A DNA stretch of 64,000 nucleotides from Homarus americanus (Eukaryota > Arthropoda > Malacostraca > Decapoda > Nephropidae): NCBI RefSeq assembly GCF_018991925.1, contig NW_024737068.1, forward strand, positions 12,099,642 to 12,163,641, read 5' to 3'. Below, one piece after another: positions 1 through 42,692 of the stretch. Position numbers and translations under genes: made by a program. Within the stretch, counting starts at the first letter, position 1, and each line of letters begins with the position of its first letter. Below the pieces are notes generated by a model. The model saw nothing but the letters and a program-made list of their open reading frames with translations, searched no databases and was not told where the DNA came from.

Positions 1-52
<52 letters not shown>
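1..52. repeat. (AT)n microsatellite at window edge
   Basis: A pure AT dinucleotide run begins at base 1 and extends beyond the window on the left. Confidence 0.95.
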
Positions 53-54
<2 letters not shown>

Positions 55-234
55 TGAATCAGATGTCGAAAATGAAAGGTGAAACTTTTAATATTTTACA
101 TATGTCGATTTTAGAACAAAAGTCAAGGAATTGTTCCCGAAAAAAATTAAATGTCTGCATTTATTCTGATATATTTATCTTCTACTGTGTTCAAACTCTT
201 AAAAATTTTCTTGGATTCTCATTTTTTTTAAGTT

Positions 235-1345
235 CTCCACTACTGTTATATACACACTATACTGTACTCCACTACTGTTATATACACACTATACTGTACT
301 CCACTACTGTTTTATACACACTATACTGTACTACACACTATACTGTACTCCACTACTGTTTTATACACACTATACTGTACTCCACTACTGTTATATACAC
401 ACTATACTGTACTCCACTACTGTTATATACACACTATACTGTACTCCACTACTGTTATATACACACTATACTGTACTCCACTACTGTTATATACACACCA
501 TACTGTACTCCACTACTGTTATATACACACCATACTGTACTCCACTACTGTTTATACACACTATACTGTACTCCACTACTGTTATATACACACTATACTG
601 TACTCCACTACTGTTATATACACACTATACTGTACTCCACTACTGTTTTATACACACTATACTGTACTCCACTACTGTTATATACACACTATACTGTACT
701 CCACTATTGTTATATACACACTATACTGTACTCCACTACTGTTTTATACACACTATACTGTACTCCACTACTGTTACGTACATACCATACTGTACTCCAC
801 TACTGTTATATACACACTATACTGTACTCCACTACTGTTTTATACACACTATACTGTACTCCACTACTGTTATATACACACTATACTGTACTCCACTACT
901 GTTATATACACACTATACTGTACTCCACTACTGTTATATACACACTATACTGTACTCCACTACTGTTATATACACACTATACTGTACTCCACTACTGTTA
1001 TATACACACCATACTGTACTCCACTATTGTTATATACACACTATACTGTACTCCACTATACTGTACTCCACTACTGTTATATACACACTATACTGTACTC
1101 CACTACTGTTATATACACACTATACTGTACTCCACAATTGTTATATACACACTATACTGTACTCCACTACTGTTATATACACACCATACTGTACTCCACT
1201 ACTGTTATATACACACCATACTGTACTCCACTATTGTTATATACACACTATACTGTACTCCACAATTGTTATATACACACTATATTGTACTCCACTACCA
1301 CGATATACAACTCCTGGTAAGCTCACTCTCCACTACCATGATATA
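235..1345. repeat. 32-bp minisatellite (about 33 units)
   Basis: The unit reads approximately CTGTTATATACACACTATAC then TGTACTCCACTA. Copies differ mainly by TT/AT after CTGT, CTAT/CCAT and CTACTG/CTATTG or CAATTG. The last units (from about 1290) are degenerate. The unit length is not a multiple of three and has no stop in any forward frame, so the array yields long open frames (54-1397) that are not genes. Confidence 0.95.
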
Positions 1346-1422
1346 CAGCTCCCATACAGCCCATAGTCATACACCGAGGCCCTGTTTCCTATTATGAAAC
1401 AGTTAAGCCTTTAACTACACAG

Positions 1423-1985
1423 TTGTCCGGTGTAAAACGATTCTCAGTATAAAATGAATCTCTGTGTAAAATGAATCTCAGTGTAAAACGAATCTTGGTG
1501 TAAAACGAATCTCAATGTAAAAAGAATTTCAGTGTAAAACGAATCTCAGTATAAAATGAATCTCGGTGTGAAACGAATCTCGGTGTAAAATGATTCTGTG
1601 TAAAACGAATCTCGGTGTAAAATGATTCTGTGTAAAACGAATCTCAGTTTAAAACGTATCTCGGTGTAAAATGAATCTCACTGTAAAACTAATATAAGTG
1701 TAAAACGATCCTCAGTGTAAAACAAATCTCAGTGTAAAACGAATATCAGTGTAAAACGATCCTCGGTATAAAACATATCTCAGTGTAAAATGATTCTCAG
1801 TGTAAAACGAATTTCAGTGTTAAACGAATCTCAGTGTAAAACGAATATCAATGTAAAACGATCCTCAGTGTAAAACGAATCTCAGTATAAAACGAATCTC
1901 AGTGTAAAACGAATCTCAGCATAAAACGATTCTCAGTGTAAAACCAATCTCAGTATAAGACGAATCTCAGTGTAAATAGAATCTC
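1423..1985. repeat. 17-bp minisatellite (about 33 units)
   Basis: Imperfect tandem repeats of approximately GTGTAAAACGAATCTCA, with variants such as ATAAAATGAATCTC and shortened GATTCT units. It directly follows the 32-bp array. Confidence 0.93.
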
Positions 1986-2184
1986 TGGGTCTAGTTTTAA
2001 TGTGTGCCAAATTCCACCTTAACACCTCCCGAAAACAACAGATGAGGTGTAAACAGAATTCTTTGTCTCGGAAGTTTAATCAAGTTGTGCTTTTCGTGGC
2101 AAGACAGATTCCTTATAACTCCGGTGTGTTGTTGTTTGTGTGTTGTTGTGTGTTGTATATGTGTTGTTTGTGTGTGTTGTTTGT

Positions 2185-2660
2185 GTTTTTGTTGGTGTGG
2201 TGGTGGTGGTGAGTTAGGTAGTGGTAATGTTGATGTCTAGGTGGTGGCAGTTGTGCAGGTGGTGATGAAAGTACTGGTGGTGGTGGTGGTAATATTGGTA
2301 GTGGGGGAGCAGTTGGTGGTGGAGATATTGGTGGTGAAGGTTGATATGGTGAAGGTGGTGGTGGCAGTGAAGTTAGTGGTGGTGGTGAAAGTGATGGTGG
2401 CAGTGAAGTTAGTGGTGATAAAGGATATGAAATTGGTGGTGTTGAAGGTGGTAGGGAAGTTAGTTGGTGGTGAATATTGTGAAGGTAGTGGTGGTGAAGG
2501 TGGTGGTAGTGGTGGTGAAGGGTGTGATGGTGAAGAATTTGAAGGTAGTGGTGAAGGTGGTGACATTGGTAAAGGTGATGAAGGTATAGTCGTACAGCTG
2601 GTGAAGCCATTGGTGCAGGTGGTCCAAGATGTTGCAGGTGGTGGTGGGGAGGGAGGGGGG
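2185..2660. repeat. GTG/GAAGGT-rich low-complexity region
   Basis: Imperfect trinucleotide repetition (GTGGTGGTGAAGGT type). It gives overlapping Val/Gly-rich and Pro/Thr/His-rich open frames on both strands, which is typical of low-complexity DNA rather than coding sequence. Confidence 0.9.
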
Positions 2661-2784
2661 ATAGCAGTCAGCTGGATCACTACCACCAATAGGGAGGAGG
2701 TAGGAGGGAGTCAGGTGAGGCACTTGTCGCAGGTAATGAGAAAGATTCAATAACAGTTATTACCGGCCCTCAGCGTCACCCGCC

Positions 2785-3420
2785 AGGTCTTCTGTTGTTA
2801 CTGTTGCTGTTTTTTGTTGCTGGTACCGTTTTTGTTGTCGCTGTTACTGTTGTTGTTTTTGTTATTGCTGTTACTGTCGTTGTTTTTGTTGCTGTTACTG
2901 TTGTTGTTATTGCTTTTATTGTTGTTTTTGTTGCTATTGTATTGTTGGTGATGTTGCTGTTGTTACTGTTGTTTTTGTTGTTGCTGTTTTTATTGATGTT
3001 GCTGTTTTGGTTACTATTGTTTTTGTTGTTGCTGTTTTGTTTAAGTTAATTTTTGTTGTTGCTGTTACTGTTTTTGTTGTTATTGTTACTGTTGTTGCTA
3101 TTACTGTTGTCGATGGTGTAGTACTGTGGCAGCTGTTACCTTTATGACTTGTTGTTACTTTTGTTTTGTTTTTTGCTACTGTTACTGTTGTTTTTGTTGT
3201 TACTGTTACTTTTGTTTTTGTTATTCTTACTTTTGTTTTTGCTACTGTTGTTTTACTGTTTTCTTGCTAAAGTTTTTTGCTGTTGTTTTTTTATGTATGT
3301 TGTTTTGTTGCTGGTGTTGTTTTTGCTGTTGTGGTTGTTGTTGCTATTTCTATAGTTGTTGTTTATGTTGTCGTTTTTGTTGTGGTTGTTGTACTTGTTG
3401 GTGTTGCTGTTGTTGCTGCA
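2785..3420. repeat. TTG/CTG/TTT imperfect trinucleotide region
   Basis: Long run of TTGTTGCTGTTACTGTTG-type triplets. Forward frames read Leu/Val/Phe or Cys/Phe/Tyr only. Several short open frames here are artefacts. Confidence 0.9.
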
Positions 3421-3424
3421 TATC

Positions 3425-3535
3425 AAATACATTCAGGAACCAGTGCATATCTAGTACTTACCAGCAGTGCGTAAGAGACGTGACCAACCGACCAAGCGGC
3501 TAATGAGCCTATTAGTGGTGAAGAGGATAAAATAA
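3425..3535 (+). mobile_element. LINE-A (CR1-like) 3' tail fragment
   Basis: Matches the last ~30 codons and 3' end of the LINE copy at 42693-44165: a degenerate ...IQEPVHA-YLP... end, the AAGCGGCTAATGAGC segment, and the GAAGAGGATAAAA terminus. Severely 5'-truncated. Confidence 0.75.
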
Positions 3536-3539
3536 AATA

Positions 3540-6120
3540 TAATTCCATAGATTGAGTTACGTCCCTCCCTATGACCGTGTTATTAAAGCAAGGAAGTGTT
3601 AGTTCCTGCGCCGTGATGAGTGCAGAGTTATTTTCTATCTAGAAAAATTTCAGCAAGTGTTAATAAACCCGTGCGCTGAGGTTTTAAGTATTGACAACCT
3701 TGTTCCTTCTCCCTCTTGTGGGAGGTAATTTTTCCAGGGTAGTCAGGTGGTGGCTCTCGTTCCGCTGAACTTCATAATATGATGTCTTTGGATAGTTGCT
3801 ATTACTATAGAGATGCCTTAATTTTCTTTGGAACTCCTGGTGGAGGCGGACAAGTAGAACAATACTGTATATAGTTAACAAATCCTAAAGTCGCCAGCCT
3901 TACTTTGTGTTCCATTTCCTTCACAGATCTATTAAAATGGATTCCTGGCAGAGAGAGAATTTATGGGAAAATGTTTCCCAGAATCATAAGGTTATTGGAG
4001 AAAAAATCCTAGATAGTGCCAGTTGTTGTTACTCTTTTTATAGACTCTGATTTTGAACAGATCTTTGACTTCCTTATGTCTTAGGCTTGTAATGGTATAT
4101 TGTCAGTATTTTCAGACTAGCAACAGTATGTCTCTAAAAGCAAAAGTCGAACAAAGGGAAGTTCTGTTTATTTTTAGGTCAACTGCTTGATCACCAACAT
4201 GACTGTTATGGTCAAGGACTGCATCATGGAAATTCAAAAGGGTTTTTGAATATTTAAATGGCGTGTAGATACAGTCAGAAGACGTTAAGTAAGTCACATC
4301 TGAGAACTTTATCACACTAGTGCAAGCCGGTGGGAGACTGAGCAGGTCGTTATTCCGTATCGTAAAGGCTTTCAGCAGACATTAGAGTATATGAAAATCT
4401 ATTTTCAGTTACTCTGATGACGTCGATGACGTCACTGTTAAGAGATTAATAAGTTTCTTTTTGTAAAAGGTAATTTTTTTTTGGGGGGGGGGGCACCCCC
4501 CTACATCCTTGTGTAAGGTGAAGCGCAGAAGCGTTTACAGCGCCCAACAGGGAGGCATGCTAAATTCATGCTTGCCTTATGTCTCATGAGTTAAGGGCGT
4601 AGAAGCCTGAAGAGTCAAGGGCGTAGACGCCTGAAGAGTCAATGGTTTATGTGTAGGCAAGTTATTGGAAGCTCCAAGAACTTGTCCCTGAATACGAATT
4701 CGCAACTTTCGATTTACAGCAGGTACCTACTTTGCTGCTAGGTGAACAGGGACCAAGGGGACTAGGAAGAATGTCCAAACAACTTTCGCCGACCCGAAAA
4801 TGGTGTGATTGTTAATACATGGCAGTGGTATGTTCTGGAGCAAAAGCCTCTATGTACAGACCCTTGATTACGTTTAGTGACTAGAAAACAAGAGTCTGGT
4901 AATTCCTCCTTATTTAAGTTTTTCGAGAATAGACTGGAGAACACTTTACCAGACGTGGTTTGTGACAGAAACTGCCAGACAACAAGGAACAGAGTACAAC
5001 CATTAAACGTTAAACAGTGACGACCTTCAAGGAGGGAGTCGCCTTAACCTTGTTTTCAAACTTTTGTAGCTACAATTCTTGGGCATTTTCATTAATAAAC
5101 AGAGGTTTTTCATGGCACATGAATCTTATATCTTAATAATTTTTACCAATTTAAGCAAACGCTGAGGTACTGTATTACAAATTTTGTTTCTGTAGTACAG
5201 TAGGCCTACTACGGAAACAAGTCATTCAGTGAGGAGGCTCGAGTGATTACATTTCAATGTTATTTTATGTAAAAAGTCTCGCGAGGTCTGGATCATACTC
5301 GACTTGGCCGCTTTATTCCAAACAAAAATTTCAGAATGGCAACAATAAACGAAAGCTTTTGTTCATATCAGTAGACCGACAAGACATTCATTGACACGTT
5401 CTTACAAATTGGAGAAACAGGAATTTTCAAGGTGTTAGGCTGGGAAGGGAGTACTCTCAATTTACTGTACAGTGTTCTCTCCTTCCGGTTAAAATTGCCT
5501 CTCGAATTTTCAAAGAACTTGCAAGTTATTTTAAAAATTCTTGGAAGGAAGATTTTTTTATAAGCATCTGGATGATTGACTGAATATAATGATTCAAAGA
5601 AAGCAATAATAAGGGATACTGAGAGAGGGTTATATCGCTCCTGACAAAGATGGAAGTCTTAAAAACAATCAAATCCAAGTTGATCACAAAGCAGAAGTTC
5701 ATGACTATAGTTCTGGACTGAAGGCCGGATTCCTAGTCATTATGACGATCACGATCATGACCATGATGCATCGTGTGTCGGGAAGCAGCCACACGACGTT
5801 GAGCGATCTTACAGGAGCCTGTAACTAGGAATACAGCGCGTGTAGGACGTGTAAGGGAGACGCTCTTGTCTCACCGGTCCTGAGTATAGGGAAGACTTGC
5901 AAGTGTCCCTCATTTGTACCGCCTTCACAAGAACCAAATTCGCACGTTTGTCATTTCCTTTTTATCACCTAAATATGAAGATACACGACTGCGTAGCGCA
6001 CTTTACATCTTCCCTGAGCATAATGTATTATGGGACATCGTCAGCACCATGCCACCTGAACGGTCCCAGTTTGTGAGGTAACCTCTGTTCTATAATATAC
6101 GTGGTTTTGATTTTTTCTTT
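3540..6120. other. Unassigned intergenic DNA
   Basis: No gene or known element recognised. It holds a poly-T/poly-G/poly-C run at 4469-4501, two copies of a ~27-bp direct repeat (GGGCGTAGAAGCCTGAAGAG type) at about 4586-4640, and a doubled GATGACGTC at 4419-4438. Short open frames here lack any recognisable motif. Confidence 0.6.
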
Positions 6121-6126
6121 CAAAAG

Positions 6127-7130
6127 TTGATAATGGCTCCCTTAAAGCGTCCTTCAAGTTATTCAATAAATAAAGAAACCCAAATGAAGAAACTAAATAT
6201 ATTAACACTAAAGATTAAGCTGGAGATATCGGTAAGTCCTGAAAATGGTGAAACAGCCTCAACACAGGAATGGACACACCAAGTGAACGAGTCATGCATA
6301 CCTGTACGTTTTGTTAAAAATAAATCAGACAGAATTAGTAGTTTTGTTATACAGCCAGCCTAAATTTTAGGCAAGATGAAAACAACAGTGAGGACATTAC
6401 TGTTAGAAGAAAAAAGTGTTAGTTGTGCATAGATCGAAGACCAGAATAAAGAATCGGTACCGCTTAGTTCTGCCGTCAGTTGTGAAAAAGCGCTGAATCT
6501 GTACGAGCTCTAAGACAAGATTAAGGTGAATCTTTGACTGATGAGACTTTTTCAGCAACTAACGGCTGACTTGACAAGTTTAGGAAGTGTCAGACTTAAA
6601 ATATGACGTAAAGATAACTGGTGAGGCTGCCAGTGCTGCTGCTATAAAGTTTCTTAAAGTGTTTAAACCTATTGTAACGGCTCAAGGGTACACACCGCAA
6701 CACTGTATTTAATGCTGATGAAACAGGTTTATATTGGAACCGTATATACCCAACAGGAAGAGACGGAAAAGATCTGCTGACTCTTCTGTTGTGTGTTAAT
6801 TCTGTGGGTGATTTTCAGTTAAAACCACTACTCATGTACCATTCCCAAAATACCTTGGCCGTAACCACCATACCATACTGTACATGTCCACCGGGGAAGC
6901 CAATAAAAAGCCGGGATAACAACACAATTTTTTGAAGACTGGTTTGTGAACTAATTTTGTGGAGGTGAAACACTACTGGTGTGAGCAGCCACAGTTTCAA
7001 AGCCCTGCACTTCTTCATCATGCTCCAGGTCATCCCACACACCTAAAGGACCTACACACTCCAGAGAAGAGAAAAAGTGAACAGCATACATCAGAAGCAA
7101 TAGTTCGTGGCTCAGTTGCCTGATCTCCAG
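6127..7130 (+). pseudogene. Tigger/pogo-type transposase relic
   Basis: The start resembles the N-terminal DNA-binding part of Tigger transposases (MAPLKRPSS..., KLEI..., ENGETAST). From about 6712 a frame reads FNADETGLYWNR and then LLTLLLCVNSVGDFQLKPLL, the DDE-domain region of the Tigger family. HHAPGHPTHL near 7015-7045 corresponds to the second catalytic aspartate region with D replaced. Several frameshifts and stops make it non-functional. Terminal inverted repeats were not located. Confidence 0.75.
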
Positions 7131-7300
7131 ACTCACAAGGGTCGAGATATTCTGTTGGCATTTGATGAAGATATTGGCGCCGGTTTAACCAAGGCCTACG
7201 AGCAGGACATTATTTTTGGTTATGAATGGCAAAATCTTTACCAAGCAGTGACCATTCTCTCTCAGACTGGATGGACTGGGGTAAGGTTGTAGCATTGTCG

Positions 7301-7302
<2 letters not shown>

Positions 7303-7376
<74 letters not shown>
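7303..7376. repeat. (GT)n microsatellite
   Basis: Uninterrupted GT dinucleotides upstream of DUF885 exon 1. A CT run (about 7531-7551) lies directly before the start codon and an ATC run at 7443-7460. Confidence 0.95.
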
Positions 7377-7379
<3 letters not shown>

Positions 7380-7562
7380 TTCTCACCTTTCATCATTATA
7401 AGGTATTTTATTATCAAGATTGACTGACCATTATATACCAGTATCATCATCATCATCATCTTATTATTCTGTCGTGTACATGTAGGTAGTATTCGTCAGT
7501 CACTGCATAACCTCTAAATCAATTACCTTTCTCTCTCTCTCTCTCTCTCTTACAAGATCAAG

Positions 7563-38606
<31,044 letters not shown>

Positions 38607-38865
38607 TCCTATCTGTTAATATTCAAGGCATCTTAGATCTTCTGAGCTATGTTCTTCCGTGTGAGTGGGCTGTATATTGTTTTGGCTTCCAATTTTGTAC
38701 ATTAGTGCGCTGTGTAGCTTATCCTATCAAATCATAGTCATATATTGTATAATATTTCTGCCAAATATATAAATTAAATGGAATGTTGGATGAGTTTCAC
38801 TTCAAGTGGGCTTCTCCTGGCCTACATGCATGGTATGAATAGATGCACTGAACACCATACTAAAT

Positions 38866-38871
38866 AATAAA
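38866..38871 (+). terminator. Candidate poly(A) signal of DUF885 gene copy A
   Basis: An AATAAA hexamer lies about 260 bp after the stop codon of exon 13 and before the first repeat (LINE fragment from 38917). It is the first canonical signal found downstream, but no transcript supports it. Confidence 0.45.
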
Positions 38872-38916
38872 AGTAACAATAATTTAACATATGAAAATAT
38901 AGAGAAAAAATTTCTC

Positions 38917-39315
38917 CAAACGGGGAAGCACCTCACTCTTGATGATGGTTACGAGGGACGGACCGTCTAAATATCTGAATGATCTTCTTATAAAACCTAG
39001 TTTAGTTGCTTGATTCACCTTCTCACAATGGCCTGATAGCTTCCGTTGGTTGTCAACACACGCCCAAGTCCTTTTCACATTCAATCTCTATTAATGCAGT
39101 TTCTTCATCCTGTTGGGGCATGTGATACGTCTACTTATTGTTGGTATGACCTAGGTGAATCGTCTTACAATTTGTGACATTGAATCTTAGCAGCCATTTT
39201 TTCGACAGTTCTTGAAGCTGACAGAGATCTTTCTGTAACTCTTCACTGTCTGTTTGGTTCTTAATTTCCCTGAATAACTTGGTATTGTCTGCAAACTTTT
39301 GTATGGAGAAGTGTA
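38917..39315 (-). mobile_element. LINE-A fragment
   Basis: Sequence of the RT palm-to-thumb region (RRSFRYLDGPSLVTI, KNCRKNGC-type segment), with frameshifts. It ends at the TA where a Tigger element begins. Confidence 0.8.
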
Positions 39316-40910
39316 CAGTAGGATCTCAAGTTTAGCGAGTTCTAAATTCGTGATTCCTTTGTTTAGCGTCACTTTTAGAATTTCCAACCTCTCAAGAATA
39401 GCGATTTTCATTATCAGTTTCGCGAGTCATTGGAGAGTGGGCAGCACGCATTGTCATGGTCTTATGTTATCCGTCAACCCGCCAAGTATTTTTTGTTTAC
39501 GGCAGTTAGTTTGAATGAACAAGTGGTGCAGTGACCTTGGATTATATAACCCATTGTGCTTACGTTTCGCGAGATTCTTGTTTAACTATTAGTAATTCTT
39601 GTGTATTAACGATGAGAAAGGTGTGTAATGTAAATGTCGGGAGCAGCTCTGGTGGTAATGATGGTCGTAGAGAAGGTGAACACGGAAAGCCCCAAGCCAA
39701 GCGTGACTACCGTAAGGGGGTCAAGAAGAGGAAATACACACACTTGAAATGAAACAAGAGATGCTTGAAATTATCAAAAGTGGTGCTTGTACCTGTGAAA
39801 TCATGTGTAGGCTCAACTGTCCCGAATCATCCATACATTCCCTTAAGAAGAACAAGGAAGCCTTAACTGCTTCTGTGAATGTATTCTCAAGATTTTCTAG
39901 TAACAGGACTTTCTCCGATACTTCACAACGAAAACAACTGCTTGTTATCACAGAATATTACCTGCACAAGTGGGTGGAAAGAAGAAACCGTGAGCAAGGC
40001 GATCTGTCTGTGCCACAGATAAGGCATCAAGCACGTGTTTATTACGCTGCAGTTGCACAGAAGAAACGCGTTAACTCTCCACCACCGTTAAATGCTTCTG
40101 TTGGTTGATTGGCAGCTTTTAAGAAGTGTTATGAAGTCAAGTTTGCTCACTACCATGGGGTGAGTGCATAGGCTGATGTCATAGCAGCAGAAAAATATCT
40201 ATCTGTCTTTCAAACTCTTGTGAAAGAGGGTGGTTATTGCCGAGACCAGATCTTCAATTGTGACGAAACTGGCATGTTCTAAAAGCGCTCTCCTAAGACC
40301 ACTTTCCCTGCCAAGGATAAAAAACAGGCAAGGGATGTAAAGACTTCAAAGGACAGGATTACAGTTTTATTCACAGCTAATGCAAGTGGAGATTTCTTGA
40401 TGAAACCCCTGGTTGTTAACCGTGCTGCCTGTCCTAGAGCCTACCGTCATGCCAATATGTCGCAGCTCAATGTTTATTGGATTTCTATTAAGAAAGCTTG
40501 GGTTACGTCGTCTTTATGCACCGATTGGTTTGACAAGCACTTTGTTCCTGATGCCCAACAGTACTACCGGAGGAAGAACATCGACTTCAAAGTGATCCTG
40601 GTGATGGATAATGCTCCTGGAAACTCTTGTTTCTAATTGGACACCACCCTAATATACAAGTTATCTTCCTTCTTCCTAACACCACATCGCTTCTGCAGCC
40701 ACTTGATCACGAATTCATCAGTAATGCTAAACTGTTCTACTATCAGCCACTCTATAAAGACTTTCGACAGCAGACAGACTCATTAGTTTAGTTACAACAA
40801 AGCGAGGCAGAACTTTCTGACAGTGACCAGGCTCTACCAGCTAACCAGGAGGAGCAGCAGCAGCAGATGGTAGATGACTCGACTCCTAGTATAAGGGTGT
40901 GAGCCTTCAA
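39316..40910 (+). pseudogene. Tigger transposase relic inserted in LINE-A
   Basis: Starts with a Tigger-type end CAGTAGGATCTCAAGTTTAG directly after TA. The transposase reads KQEMLEIIKSGACTCEIMCR (HTH), a CENP-B-like second DNA-binding part (LLVITEYYLHKWVERRNREQ), FNCDETGMF (first catalytic D, followed by a stop), DRITVLFTANASGDFLMKPL, AWVTSSLCTDWFDKHFVPDA and VILVMDNAPGN (second catalytic D). There are at least four stops or frameshifts. The C-terminal part after about 40740 is shortened and the far terminal repeat was not found. Confidence 0.85.
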
Positions 40911-40919
40911 CCTTTCTTT

Positions 40920-41480
40920 TTAATATTTTAAATCTTTAATTTTCTCTAGTAGGTTTTTTTCCATAGTTACTTCATTTCAACTTACAGTACTTCAATCTCT
41001 GACTTCTGGTAGCGTGACTCAAGGGCTAGGACACATGGGTACATGTAATTATGGTATCAAGCAATAGGAAGGAATAACGGTGACAATTGTAGGTGAATAA
41101 TAGTCCAAACATACAAATAAAATGGTTTATTAAAAGCATAAAATGGTTTATCAAAAGTAAAATGATTATTAAAAATATAAAATGGTTATTAAAATGACGT
41201 TAGATTTCTTGAACAATTATAGGAACTCAACTACAGGGTCAACTCCCTGGTTTAACTTATTTTGTACTGTGGCACTTAGGCCCAATTTCCACTTACACCA
41301 CGACTGGGTGTACATATACAATAACACACACAAACTCTCTCTCAGCACCATTAATACCTGTGGCAATGATGCCAGTTATCACATGTAACTGCTCACATAG
41401 CACCAGACATGATACTCAACAATACCAGACATAATACTCAAGCAATAATACTCAAACAACAAACCATGGCAGTTTTCTCC
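40920..41480. other. Unassigned DNA between Tigger and foldback element
   Basis: Contains a four-fold AAATGGTTTATTAAAA-type repeat at about 41120-41195. No gene recognised. Confidence 0.5.
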
Positions 41481-41489
41481 CACCACGGG

Positions 41490-42086
41490 TCCGACTAATT
41501 ACCCAAATGTACCCAAATATAGCCGCAATGAAGTCAAATAATGGTCCTAGATGAATAAATCGGACTGCCAATCACTTCTCGACTAGTATTTGGTGTCACA
41601 GTCACAAAAATTTGGTAAACTTAATTTAATCTGAGTTAATAGATCGAGTGCATGTACCAAACCTAACCTCGACTAGTATTTGGTGTCACGAAGACAAAAA
41701 AAATTGGTAAACTTAATTTAATCTGAGTTAATAGACACAAGTGCATGTACCTAACCTAACACAACTCAGATTAAATTAAGTTTACCAATTTTTTGTGACT
41801 ATGACACCAAATAATAATCGAGAAGTGATTCACAGCCCGAATTACGCTTGTAGGACCATCATTTGACTTCATTGCGGCTACATTTGGGTACATTTGGGTA
41901 ATTCCTCGCTGCCTCGGTACATGCGCGCGATGTATTAACTCAGATTAAAGTAAGTTTTCCAATTTTTTGTGACTTTGTGACACCAAATACTAGTCGAGAA
42001 ATGATTGGCAGTCCGATTTATTCATGTAGGACCATTATTTGACTTCATTACGGCTATATTTTGGTACATTTGGGTAATTAGTCGGA
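41490..42086. mobile_element. Foldback-type element with two nested inverted modules
   Basis: Outer arms about 41490-41660 and 41935-42086 are imperfect reverse complements, from TCCGACTAATTACCCAAATG to TAATTAGTCGGA. Inside, a partial second module (41670-41745, direct) faces an inverted one (41765-41905). All four share ACCAAATACTAGTCGAGAA and the AACTCAGATTAAATTAAGTT block. No coding region. A target duplication was not established. Confidence 0.8.
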
Positions 42087-42089
42087 TCG

Positions 42090-42690
42090 CCCACCACAAG
42101 GTACCTTGGAACACACTCCGACAACTCCGGTGAACGCCTACAGGTGTCCTCGGAGGAATAGCACAACCACCACGTAGCCCTACTGAGTCATGGACTCATC
42201 CAATAATGATGGGGGCTGGCAGTTGTTTGTTGGGCCTGATGTTCAATGTCACCACGTGGGCAGTGGATGCATCAGGGGAGCTGACTAGGCTCGGGGCACC
42301 AGGTGGTCGGTGATTTCCTAATGCCCGGGATTATTGGCCTTCATCCATTTCCCAAACGAGTGTAGGGGACTTCCTCAAGCTAAAGACACGTGGTCTATGA
42401 CGCCTACAGGAACCTGTGGGTGAAGGAGTGTGGGCGCTGACTGACGGTTTGAAATGAACATCAACGTTTCAAAAGGACGTTAAGGGCGTAAAAACACTTC
42501 ACTCAAAGCACATCAGTTATGTTACTGTATCACTGGCATAATCAAGCTATTAATTAGGTCAAATCACTTAAAATGGCGAGTTATAATATGGAGAAATGGA
42601 CATGCCTGTGGGTGAAGGAGTGTGGGCGCTGACTAACGGTTTGAAAGTGCCCAGCTCGCTCCTCTCCCGCTAGGTTCTGGTGCCACTACA
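42090..42690. other. Unassigned DNA with a ~45-bp direct repeat
   Basis: CTGTGGGTGAAGGAGTGTGG... occurs at about 42413-42453 and 42606-42646. Nothing else recognised. Confidence 0.5.
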
Positions 42691-42692
42691 CT

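Noticed and set aside
54..1397. Long + strand open frame (447 codons) and overlapping ones
   Set aside because: It is almost entirely the 32-bp minisatellite read in rotating phases; no domain, splice or codon signal.
2113..2753. Overlapping open frames on both strands rich in Pro/Thr/His or Val/Gly
   Set aside because: Product of GTG/GAAGGT low-complexity DNA; open frames on both strands are expected from composition.
7107..7292. Possible small protein continuing the Tigger relic
   Set aside because: No recognisable motif beyond the relic and it runs into a GT microsatellite.
38884..39411. 3' UTR exon or second gene after gene A
   Set aside because: The sequence matches LINE-A with frameshifts and is interrupted by a Tigger end.
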